Positions 25,886 to 33,617 of a stretch of DNA of 64,000 bases are shown here, piece after piece. Position 1 is the stretch's first letter. Each line of letters starts with the position of its first letter. Position numbers and translations under genes: made by a program. This DNA comes from Helicobacter fennelliae (GTDB taxonomy: Bacteria; Campylobacterota; Campylobacteria; Campylobacterales; Helicobacteraceae). The notes below the pieces were generated by a model, which made no database searches, had not been told where the DNA came from, and saw only the letters and a program-made list of their open reading frames with translations. The stretch lies in NCBI RefSeq assembly GCF_900451005.1, contig NZ_UGIB01000001.1, forward strand, positions 124,001-188,000, read 5' to 3'.

Positions 25886-26308
25886 AATCTCAAATCTAAT
25901 TTCCATGAGAGCTAAATCCTCTCTTTTTTGCATATTTCAGGGAGTTTGAATTTTTAGCCCGCGATGAACACTTAATGTTACACTTTTTTGTGTTTTTGCT
26001 TGCCTAAAATTTCTACACAATCCCAAAATCTGCCTAAAAATAGAGGATTTCTTTACACCCCTTTGTATTTGCATAGATTCTAGAATCTAAAAATCAAAAG
26101 TGGATTCTTATGGATTGCCACGCAAAATTTGAAAATTTTACTCACAATGACGGAGTGGGTTTGTCATTGCGAGGACGATAGGACGAAGCAATCCAGTCAA
26201 AAATAGATTGCCACAAGCCCTAAAGGGCTTCGCAATGAGTCAAGCAAAGCAATCTGCAAAAAGAAGCAAAAAGAGAGAATCTAGATTCTAAAACACTAAG
26301 GAGAAACA
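25886..26308. repeat. Intergenic block of three repeat modules left of the NSS transporter
   Basis: 25886-26051 is an inverted, internally deleted copy of the repeat at 27894-28096. 26096-26239 is a direct copy of 27701-27847 and contains two hairpin elements with ATTGCCAC/GCAATGA ends (26114-26151 and 26207-26238). An AGATTCTAGAATCT pair lies at 26075-26088 and AGAATCTAGATTCT at 26276-26289. No gene is supported. Confidence 0.75.
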
Positions 26309-27679
26309 ATGAAACAACCAACAAAACAAACTTGGTCAAGCCAAATTACCTATATCCTAACCGTCGCAGGAGCGACTATCGGATTTGGGGCGACTTGGCG
26401 GTTTCCGTATTTGGTCGGCGAAAATGGTGGCGGGGCGTATGTGTTTGTATTTTGTATCGCTATGCTTATGATTGGGATTCCTATGATTTTGGTCGAAAAT
26501 GTCATCGGCAGACGACTTCGCAAAAATTCCATAGACGCTTTTAGTGGAAGCGCAAATGGCAAAGCCATTCCAAAAATATGGCAGCTTGTAGGCTGGCTTG
26601 GGGTTTTGGGGGCATTTGGCATTATGGCGTTTTATATGGTTTTGGGTGGCGAAGTGCTTGCATACATCATCGGAATCCTCAATCACTCACTAAGCCTCAC
26701 CTCACCCATTACAGCCGCAACTACAAATGCGTATTATACTTTTATGTTTGAGGATAATGCCACAATGCTTATCATCTGCACGATGATATTTATTTTGATT
26801 AATTGGCTTATTTTGGCAAAGGGCGTGATTGCGGGCATTGAGCGATCGGTAAAATACCTTATGCCTTTGCTTTTTATATGCCTTGTTATTATGATTTGTA
26901 GAAATATCACCCTGCCCGGCGCAATGGAGGGGATTAGATTCTATCTTGAGCCTGATTTTTCAAAAATCACTCCAAAGCTTTTTATCCAAGTTTTAGGGCA
27001 GGTATTTTTCGCACTCTCGCTTGGATTTGGCGTGATTATCACGCTTTCATCTTTTCTTGACAAAAAAGAAAAACTCGTAAGAACCGCGACAATCACAGGC
27101 ATTATCAATACAATCATCGCGGTAATGGCTGGGTTTATGATTTTTCCTTCGCTTTTAAGCTCGGGGATTCCGGTAGATTCTGGCTCAAGCCTTGTGTTTA
27201 AAAGCCTGCCCATAGCGTTTTCAAATATGTGGGCGGGCAATTATTTTGCGATTGTGTTTTTCTCACTTTTGCTTATTGCCGCACTAACAACCACTCTTCC
27301 GATTTATGAAGTCATCATCACGATTTTAGAAGAAAAATTCAACATCGCGCGTCAAAAGGCTATTTACATCACCATAAGCGTGATTTTTGTATGTGGCAAT
27401 CTGCCCTCAATCCTTTCGCTCAATGTCTGGAAGCATATCAAAATCTGCAATCGCAATATTTTTGATCTTTTTAATGATATTAGTGGCGATATTTTATTTG
27501 TGCTTACGGCGCTTGGTTGCGCGATTTTTGTAGGTTGGGTGCTTCAAGATGACGCCAAAAAAGAGCTCCAAAACGATACAACTGCAAAAAGTTGGATTAT
27601 TGATTTGTGGTTTTATTATGTGAAATATGTCGTGCCATTTGTTATTGTTGCGATATTTATTAGTAATTTTGTGTTTTAG
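26309..27679 (+). CDS. Sodium-dependent NSS/SNF-family transporter
   Basis: This 456-residue membrane protein has about 11-12 helices. The first helix contains the neurotransmitter:sodium symporter signature (GFGATWRFPYLVGENGGGAY), where Na+ and substrate bind. Later phrases (FFALSLGFGVIITLSSF, helix 6; SLLLIAALTTTLPIYEVI, helix 8) also match. Bacterial members import amino acids such as tryptophan, tyrosine or leucine; the substrate here is unknown. GGAG precedes the ATG. The gene stands alone between two sets of long repeats. Confidence 0.88.
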   Translation: MKQPTKQTWSSQITYILTVAGATIGFGATWRFPYLVGENGGGAYVFVFCIAMLMIGIPMILVENVIGRRLRKNSIDAFSGSANGKAIPKIWQLVGWLGVLGAFGIMAFYMVLGGEVLAYIIGILNHSLSLTSPITAATTNAYYTFMFEDNATMLIICTMIFILINWLILAKGVIAGIERSVKYLMPLLFICLVIMICRNITLPGAMEGIRFYLEPDFSKITPKLFIQVLGQVFFALSLGFGVIITLSSFLDKKEKLVRTATITGIINTIIAVMAGFMIFPSLLSSGIPVDSGSSLVFKSLPIAFSNMWAGNYFAIVFFSLLLIAALTTTLPIYEVIITILEEKFNIARQKAIYITISVIFVCGNLPSILSLNVWKHIKICNRNIFDLFNDISGDILFVLTALGCAIFVGWVLQDDAKKELQNDTTAKSWIIDLWFYYVKYVVPFVIVAIFISNFVF

Positions 27680-28118
27680 ATTCTAGTTTCCATAGAATCT
27701 AAAAGTGGATTCTTATGGATTGCCACGCAAAATTTGAAAATTTTGCTCGCAATTGAGGGGGCAGGTTTGTCATTGTAGGGACGATAGGACGAAGCAATCT
27801 AGTCAAAATGGATTGCCACGACTTCCTAGCGGAAGCCTCGCAATGACGATAAAAACGACAGATTCTAGTAGAATCTATGCAAACACAAGCAAGCATTAAG
27901 AAATCCTCTATTTTTAGGCAGATTTTGGGGTTGTATAGAATTTTTTAGACAAGCAAAAACACAAAAAAGTGTAACATAAGCGTTCATCGCAGGCTAAAAA
28001 TTTCAAACCCCCTGAAATATGGCTTCTCAAGCAAAGCCCTAGAGTTGCATAGCAAAAAAGAGAGGATTTAGCTCTCATGGAATCTAGATTTGAGAATCTA
28101 AAAATAAAAGGAACACTT
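27680..28118. repeat. Intergenic block of repeat modules right of the NSS transporter
   Basis: 27701-27847 is the direct copy of 26096-26239, with hairpin elements at 27719-27754 and 27812-27847. 27894-28096 is a repeat of about 200 bp, inverted relative to 25886-26051 and direct relative to 33382-33556. The truB RBS follows at the end. No gene is supported. Confidence 0.75.
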
Positions 28119-28952
28119 ATGAACAACTCACTTATAATTGCCTATAAACCCCCATTTATATCAAGCAATGCTTTTCTCTCAAAGCTCAAGCGCAAATACA
28201 ATGCCAAAAAGGGCGGATTCTCCGGCACGCTTGATCCTTTTGCGCGGGGTTGTTTGATTGTCGCTTTTGGGCAATACACCAAACTTTTGCCATTCCTTCA
28301 GACCACACCCAAAACCTACAACGCGACTCTTTGGCTTGGCGCAGAATCTAAAAGCCTTGATATAGAAAATTTTTTGGAAGTGCAGCCCACAGCACCGCTT
28401 GATCTTTGGCGCATTCGCGATGTGTTTGCTTCATGTGTTGGGGAGATTTCATACACGCCACCTGCATTTAGTGCCAAAAAAATCAACGGAATCCGCTCTT
28501 ATAAAATCGCAAGGCAAAATCTTGAAGTCGCGCTCAAATCGCAAGTTATGAATGTTTTTAGTCTCAAACTCTTAAGCTACAATCACCCCTTTATCCATTT
28601 TCAAGCCAAAGTCTCAAAAGGTGCTTATATCAGATCTTTAGGTGAGATTATCGCTCATAAGCTCAATACAAAAGCCACGCTTAGCTCTTTGGAGCGAAAA
28701 AGTGAGGGGGAATTTGAAGCCTTGCCAAATGCAGAAATCAAGCTTAATGCGTTTGAAGTTTTGCCATTACAAGAGTTGAAGCTTGATTTGGATTATGCGC
28801 CTTTGGTGGCAAATGGAGCAAAAATTCAGCTAAAAAACCTAAAAAATGAAATTTATAAAGTAAAATTTGATAGTTTTTTTTCTATAATTCAAATCAACGA
28901 TGGCAACATCAATTATTTACTCAATAGGATTCATTATGCTCATACTCTCTAG
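28119..28952 (+). CDS. truB: tRNA pseudouridine(55) synthase TruB
   Basis: The protein has 277 residues from ATG 28119 (AAAAGGA upstream). The catalytic Asp lies in [15 protein letters not shown] near residue 40, and the second conserved patch [15 protein letters not shown] is near 121. TruB makes pseudouridine 55 in the T-loop of tRNAs. It is the first gene of the truB-csrA-ispE-smpB-exbB-exbD block and overlaps csrA by 17 bp. Confidence 0.92.
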   Translation: MNNSLIIAYKPPFISSNAFLSKLKRKYNAKKGGFSGTLDPFARGCLIVAFGQYTKLLPFLQTTPKTYNATLWLGAESKSLDIENFLEVQPTAPLDLWRIRDVFASCVGEISYTPPAFSAKKINGIRSYKIARQNLEVALKSQVMNVFSLKLLSYNHPFIHFQAKVSKGAYIRSLGEIIAHKLNTKATLSSLERKSEGEFEALPNAEIKLNAFEVLPLQELKLDLDYAPLVANGAKIQLKNLKNEIYKVKFDSFFSIIQINDGNINYLLNRIHYAHTL

Positions 28953-29169
28953 AAAACAAGATGAAAGTATTGTTATCGGTGATAATATCGTAATCAAGGT
29001 TATTTCTATTGATAGAGGAAGCGTGAAGCTCGGATTTGAAGCCCCGCCAAATACACTCATCTTGCGCACAGAGCTCAAAGAAGCGATCGTCAATGAAAAT
29101 AAAAAAGCTATCCAATCCTCTAATAACTCTCAATTACTAGATTTAGGCAAACACATCAACATTAAATGA
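28936..29169 (+). CDS. csrA: Carbon storage regulator CsrA
   Basis: The 77-residue RNA-binding regulator begins [18 protein letters not shown] at ATG 28936 within the end of truB, and has [10 protein letters not shown] and the RTELKEAI helix. CsrA dimers bind GGA motifs in mRNA leaders; in Campylobacterota it controls flagellar and stress genes. The C-terminal extension is somewhat longer than in E. coli. It overlaps ispE by 4 bp. Confidence 0.93.
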   Translation: MLILSRKQDESIVIGDNIVIKVISIDRGSVKLGFEAPPNTLILRTELKEAIVNENKKAIQSSNNSQLLDLGKHINIK

Positions 29170-30014
29170 CACTCAAAGCATACCCCAAAATCAATCTCTA
29201 TCTCAAACTCGTTGGCATACAGCATAATAATCATCACAGCTATCATCTTTTGGAATCTCGCTTTGGACTTATCACAAGTGGGGTGTATGATGAGATTTTC
29301 ATCTCTGAATCCTCGCATGATAGCATTAAGGGCGATTTTGGCTGCGATTGGCAAAAGAGCAGTGTATTTCAAGCTCTTGTAGCCTTGCGTAAATTCTATC
29401 CTATTCCGCCATTGCGTATCGAAGTGCAAAAACGCATTCCCATAGGTGCTGGACTTGGCGGTGGAAGCTCTGATGCGGGCGTGCTTTTATCTGCGCTTAA
29501 TCAAAAATTTTCAATCAATCTCAATCAAGCCAAACTCGCGCAAATCGCTAAAAGTATCGGTGCTGATGTGGCGTTTTTTACGCAAGGGCATCGCTTTGCT
29601 GAAGTTCGAGGCATTGGTGAGATTATTGAGCCAAAGCAGATTCTAGATTCTGATATGACTGATTTTGAGATTTTTACGCCACCTATTTTTTGTGATACAA
29701 AGCAAGTCTATCAATGCTATATCCAAATGCGCCAAAATAAACAAATCCAATTCTCTGCCAAAAATCTTTTTGCTAATCTTGATAATCAGACATTATTCAC
29801 TCATAATTGTGCGGATTTAAATGATTTATTTCTGCCGGCAAGCACGTTGTATCCGCAATTACTAAACATCAAAAAAGATTTAGGCGATGAGTGGTTTTTT
29901 AGCGGAAGTGGGAGTAGCTTTTTTCGCCCTGTTCGCCCTATCAATAAATCTGCAAAGCCTACGAGCTTTACAGAATCTATAGATTCTACAAATACCGCAC
30001 AAAAGCGCATATAA
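29166..30014 (+). CDS. ispE: 4-diphosphocytidyl-2-C-methyl-D-erythritol kinase IspE
   Basis: The 282-residue GHMP kinase has the ATP loop [15 protein letters not shown] near residue 92 and a C-terminal FSGSGSSFF motif. It phosphorylates CDP-methylerythritol in the MEP isoprenoid pathway. The start ATGA overlaps the csrA stop, so translation is coupled. smpB follows after 8 bp. Confidence 0.92.
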   Translation: MTLKAYPKINLYLKLVGIQHNNHHSYHLLESRFGLITSGVYDEIFISESSHDSIKGDFGCDWQKSSVFQALVALRKFYPIPPLRIEVQKRIPIGAGLGGGSSDAGVLLSALNQKFSINLNQAKLAQIAKSIGADVAFFTQGHRFAEVRGIGEIIEPKQILDSDMTDFEIFTPPIFCDTKQVYQCYIQMRQNKQIQFSAKNLFANLDNQTLFTHNCADLNDLFLPASTLYPQLLNIKKDLGDEWFFSGSGSSFFRPVRPINKSAKPTSFTESIDSTNTAQKRI

Positions 30015-30022
30015 GGAATGCA

Positions 30023-30484
30023 ATGAAGCTTATCGCCCAAAACAAAAAAGCATTATTTGATTATGAAATCCTTGAAAGCCTAGAATCTGGAATAGTGCTT
30101 TTGGGCTCTGAAGTCAAATCACTCCGCTTAGGTCGCTGCAATCTCAAAGATAGCTTTATCAAAATCATCAAACAAGAAGCATTTGCATTTGGCATACATA
30201 TTTCGTTTTTATCCACGACAAATCCGCACTTTCGCCCTGATGAAAAGCGTCCAAGAAAGCTTTTGCTTCATCGCAAGCAAATTGACAAGTGGTTTGGCAA
30301 GGCTTCGCAGGAGAGGCTTACGATTGTGCCACTTAAAATATACTTTAATCAAAAAAATAAAGTAAAATTACAAATTGCTCTAGCTCGCGGAAAAAACCTC
30401 CACGACAAGCGAGAATCTCTCAAGAAAAAGATTCTCAACAAAGAAGCACAAGCTAGCTTAAAAAACTATGGAAAACATCTATAA
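30023..30484 (+). CDS. smpB: tmRNA-binding protein SmpB
   Basis: The 153-residue protein shows SmpB motifs: [23 protein letters not shown] near residue 24, [25 protein letters not shown] near 112, and the basic C-terminal tail. It delivers tmRNA to stalled ribosomes. It lies 8 bp after ispE and 9 bp before exbB. Confidence 0.93.
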   Translation: MKLIAQNKKALFDYEILESLESGIVLLGSEVKSLRLGRCNLKDSFIKIIKQEAFAFGIHISFLSTTNPHFRPDEKRPRKLLLHRKQIDKWFGKASQERLTIVPLKIYFNQKNKVKLQIALARGKNLHDKRESLKKKILNKEAQASLKNYGKHL

Positions 30485-30493
30485 AGGCGATAA

Positions 30494-30955
30494 ATGAAAG
30501 AAATTGTAGATTATTCGATTTTGGGATTTTTGGGATTTTTGTCAATCATTGTGATTGCTATTGGGATTGAGAGGACGTGGTTTTATGCCACTGTTCGCGT
30601 AGATGATTATCACGATAAGCGACTTTTAGAGCTTGATTTATACAAACGTCTAACCCTCATCGCAACTATCGGCTCTAATACCCCATACATAGGGCTTTTG
30701 GGCACCGTTGCTGGGATTATGATTACTTTTGTGGATATTGGCTCAAATTCATTTGTCGATACCAAAACCATTATGACAGGGCTAGCCCTTGCACTCAAAG
30801 CCACTGCAATGGGGCTTATCGTGGCTATTCCTAGTATCGTGCTTTATAATATGCTTGTGCGCAAAGCAGAGATTGTCATCACAAAATGGGATATTTATCA
30901 CAACCCATCACCAATCGAGCAAAAACCTCTCGCGCGACTTGATAAAGACACATAG
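30494..30955 (+). CDS. exbB: ExbB/TolQ-type proton channel subunit
   Basis: The 153-residue protein has three membrane helices: one N-terminal (about 9-27), and two in the conserved core TIGSNTPYIGLLGTVAGIM and ALKATAMGLIVAIPSIVLYN. It matches the short ExbB of Helicobacter. With ExbD it converts proton motive force into energy for TonB-dependent uptake at the outer membrane. Confidence 0.9.
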   Translation: MKEIVDYSILGFLGFLSIIVIAIGIERTWFYATVRVDDYHDKRLLELDLYKRLTLIATIGSNTPYIGLLGTVAGIMITFVDIGSNSFVDTKTIMTGLALALKATAMGLIVAIPSIVLYNMLVRKAEIVITKWDIYHNPSPIEQKPLARLDKDT

Positions 30956-30960
30956 AATCC

Positions 30961-30974
30961 AAAAAAAAAAAAAA
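30961..30974. repeat. A14 homopolymer between exbB and exbD
   Basis: Fourteen consecutive A start 5 bp after the exbB stop, about 67 bp before exbD. Such a tract can change length by slippage and alter spacing in the transcript, but it lies in no coding frame. Confidence 0.6.
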
Positions 30975-31040
30975 TCAAGGAATCATAAGCAAATGCAAAA
31001 AAATTGCAAAAGAAAATACAAAAGCAAATAAAGGAAATGT

Positions 31041-31427
31041 ATGAAAAAAATTGATTCTATGAATCTTGTGCCATTTATTGATGTTATGCTTGTTTTGCTT
31101 GTAATCGTGCTGACAACCGCTTCATTTGTCAATACCTCCAGAATCCAAGTCAATGTTCCAAAAATAAGCGATAGTAGCAATAAAAATCAAGAGATTAATA
31201 ATAAACCTCTTAACATCGCAATCGATAGTAATGGCAACTTTTTCCTCGAAAATAAACCAATCACGCTTGACTCACTCAAAACCACTTTGCAAGGCTATGA
31301 TAAGCAAACACCAATCATTCTCAATGGCGATAGCAAAAGCAATCTTAATTCATTTGTGCAGATTATGGATTTGCTCCAAGATGAAGGACTCAATGATCTT
31401 TACATTGTCGTTGAGGAAGAGCGGTAG
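31041..31427 (+). CDS. exbD: ExbD/TolR-type proton channel subunit
   Basis: The 128-residue protein has one N-terminal membrane helix holding the conserved Asp (NLVPFIDVMLVLLVIVL, near 9-25) and a periplasmic domain (PLNIAIDSNGNFFLENKPI). It is the partner of ExbB. RBS AAAGGAA precedes the ATG. The 85-bp gap from exbB, with an A14 run, is unusual in an otherwise tightly packed block. Confidence 0.9.
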   Translation: MKKIDSMNLVPFIDVMLVLLVIVLTTASFVNTSRIQVNVPKISDSSNKNQEINNKPLNIAIDSNGNFFLENKPITLDSLKTTLQGYDKQTPIILNGDSKSNLNSFVQIMDLLQDEGLNDLYIVVEEER

Positions 31428-31503
31428 TTTGGGTATTATGATGAAATGACTCTTTACTTTAAGATTCTAGCAAGCTCTTATACTCTAATCTACTCTATCA
31501 ACA

Positions 31504-32532
31504 TCATCGACATCGTTTCGTGATCGTCTCTGATATGCCATATCCTACGACTTTATCCATCGAGCAGATAAAATGCCTAACTTGTGCTTGACTTACGATA
31601 ATCGGGCGAACGGCTTGATTATTCATTGTAGCTATTCCTAAAAATTCGCCATTTTGGCTAAAAAATGGTCGCCCAAATACTATATTTTGGCTCTCTTGTA
31701 TCGGCAAATACGCGTGCTTTTCTTCTTTGATTTTAAGCACTCTTATGTTTGGGTTATTGAAAGTGGTTGTAACGGTATAAAAATCTTGCGTTTTGGGAGT
31801 GTTTGCCTGCAAAATATCAAGCGCATTATGCTTAAAGAGGTATTGATGATAATAGCTTTGACTTCTTAGATTGCAATAATCATCTGTATAGCCCGAAATC
31901 TCAAACAACGCCAACCCCTCCATTTTATCGATAGCTTTGAGATGCAGTTGCGCTACACAGATAAGATTCCCGGCACTTTTGTCGCGCATTTTAAGAAAAA
32001 TATCCTTAGGATAAGCCGAAGCATTATGCGCAAGCTCCGCAGAAGTAAGAAATATGCGATCAGGAAGCAAAACCCCAAAACCGCTCTTTAGCGATCCATC
32101 ATCAAATGAAACAATCACAAGCCCAACTGATCGAATCCATGAGAATCGCCTCTGCACTTCTTGGAAATCCTCTGCGCGCGTAGATTCTGCCACGAGGCTA
32201 TCGTTTTGAGGGCTATCATTTTGGCTGTTATTTTGATTTATGTTTTGCGTTGTGCTTTGGCTCCCTTGGTTTGATGTTTGCTGGCTCGCTGTGAGTGGGT
32301 AAGCAGGATTTGTATAGTTTTTAGAAGCCAATGCAGAAGGAGCAGAAAAAGAAGCAAGAGACTTAGCAGAATCTATGGATTGTGTGGATTCTGCAGATTT
32401 TGCTTGAGATTGTGTGGATTGTGATAGGAAATTCTGGAGTGGATCTTCTAAGCTCTCTTCAGACGCAAAGCCACAAGTATGAAGCAGCACTACCCACAAA
32501 AACGAGGATCTCGCAAGCCATAATCTTGTCAT
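31504..32532 (-). CDS. Exported trypsin-fold-like protein, probably non-catalytic
   Basis: The 342-residue precursor has a signal peptide (about 1-23) and a Ser/Gln/Asn-rich linker (about 35-120). The C-terminal domain of about 215 residues is patterned like a trypsin-like protease: SGFGVLLPDRIFLTSAELAHNAS at the position of the catalytic His loop (TAAH-like), and FGRPFFSQNGEFLGIATMN where GNSGGP would hold the Ser. The Ser is replaced (GRPFF), so protease activity is unlikely. It is convergent with exbD and divergent from the cyclophilin gene. Domain assignment is by pattern only. Confidence 0.5.
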   Translation of the reverse strand: MTRLWLARSSFLWVVLLHTCGFASEESLEDPLQNFLSQSTQSQAKSAESTQSIDSAKSLASFSAPSALASKNYTNPAYPLTASQQTSNQGSQSTTQNINQNNSQNDSPQNDSLVAESTRAEDFQEVQRRFSWIRSVGLVIVSFDDGSLKSGFGVLLPDRIFLTSAELAHNASAYPKDIFLKMRDKSAGNLICVAQLHLKAIDKMEGLALFEISGYTDDYCNLRSQSYYHQYLFKHNALDILQANTPKTQDFYTVTTTFNNPNIRVLKIKEEKHAYLPIQESQNIVFGRPFFSQNGEFLGIATMNNQAVRPIIVSQAQVRHFICSMDKVVGYGISETITKRCR

Positions 32533-32610
32533 TTTTACCCTTATTTAAACGATTGTTAGAACAAAATCGGTAGAATCTAGTTTTTTTAAATTGTAAATCA
32601 AAGGATACTT

Positions 32611-33117
32611 ATGAAAGACTTAAAAATTTATGAGCCAACGCAACAAGAGCTTGATTCATACCAATTTGCACGCATTCATACCAACAAAGGCGACATCACA
32701 ATCCGACTTTTTGCGCAAGATGCGCCACAAGCAGTGAGTAATTTTGCCTCTCTTGCACAAAGTGGATTCTATAATAATTTAAGCTTTCATCGCGTTATTT
32801 CTGGATTTGTCGCACAAGGTGGCTGCCCAAAAGGCGATGGCACAGGCGGTCCGGGATATAGGATAAAATGTGAAGTTACAAACAACCCAAACCGACACAA
32901 ACGAGGCTCACTCTCAATGGCACACGCAGGGCGAGATACAGGCGGAAGTCAGTTTTTCTTATGCTTTGTAGATCTGCCTCATCTTGATGGCGAACACACC
33001 GTATTTGGCGCGATAGAGCCTGATGATTCAAAAAGCTTTGAAGTTTTGGATTCTCTAAGGCAAAACGATCGCATTGAAAATATCGAGATTCTCGCGACAA
33101 CACAAAGTGAGTCTTGA
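32611..33117 (+). CDS. ppiA: Peptidyl-prolyl cis-trans isomerase, cyclophilin type
   Basis: The 168-residue cyclophilin has the catalytic Arg in FHRVISGFVAQGG (near 54-66), SMAHAGRDTGGSQFF (near 107) and the LDGEHTVFG loop (near 130). No signal peptide is present, so it is cytoplasmic. It speeds proline isomerisation in folding proteins. It stands alone, followed by repeat DNA. Confidence 0.92.
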   Translation: MKDLKIYEPTQQELDSYQFARIHTNKGDITIRLFAQDAPQAVSNFASLAQSGFYNNLSFHRVISGFVAQGGCPKGDGTGGPGYRIKCEVTNNPNRHKRGSLSMAHAGRDTGGSQFFLCFVDLPHLDGEHTVFGAIEPDDSKSFEVLDSLRQNDRIENIEILATTQSES

Positions 33118-33617
33118 GTTTGTGTAGAGTAAGCAACAATCTAGATTCTAGAATCTAGATTCCATAGATTCTAAATCCTAGCTTTTAAGCGATTTGAGCT
33201 ACGAGATTTGTTTTTTGCTTCGTCAATGAACTACATGTTCTATTTCCTCGCTCAAAACTTCACAATCTATCAAACCCTTGCAAACCCTTGCAAACCCTTG
33301 CAAACTCATCTTAAAATCTAGAATTTTTTACACGCTCTTTTTGTTTGCATAGAATCTAGATTCTATACAGACGCAATGATACATTAAGAAATCCTCTATT
33401 TTTAGGTAGATTTGGGGTTGTGTAGAAATTTTAGGCAAGCAAAAATACAAAAAAGTGTAACATAGAAGTTCATCACAGGCTAAAAATTTCAAACTCCCTG
33501 AAATATGGCTTCTCAAGCAAAGCCCTAGAGTTGCATAGCAAAAAAGAGAGGATTTAGATTCTCTAGGATTAGATTCCAATATCTTAAAACTTTTGACAAA
33601 ATCAAACCCCACTACCC
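33118..33617. repeat. Composite intergenic repeat block before the autotransporter gene
   Basis: 500 bp without a gene. 33142-33161 carries overlapping AGATTCT/AGAATCT pairs. 33175-33345 matches the module at 55990-56150. Within it CAAACCCTTG is repeated three times (33271-33300). AGAATCTAGATTCT lies at 33351-33364, and 33382-33556 is a copy of the 27894-28070 repeat. Confidence 0.7.

Noticed and set aside
27699..28126. Short minus-strand frames with Cys-rich translations
   Set aside because: They are translations of repeat modules that recur in other gaps in other frames.
33271..33300. CRISPR-like array
   Set aside because: The decamers are contiguous with no spacers and no cas genes.
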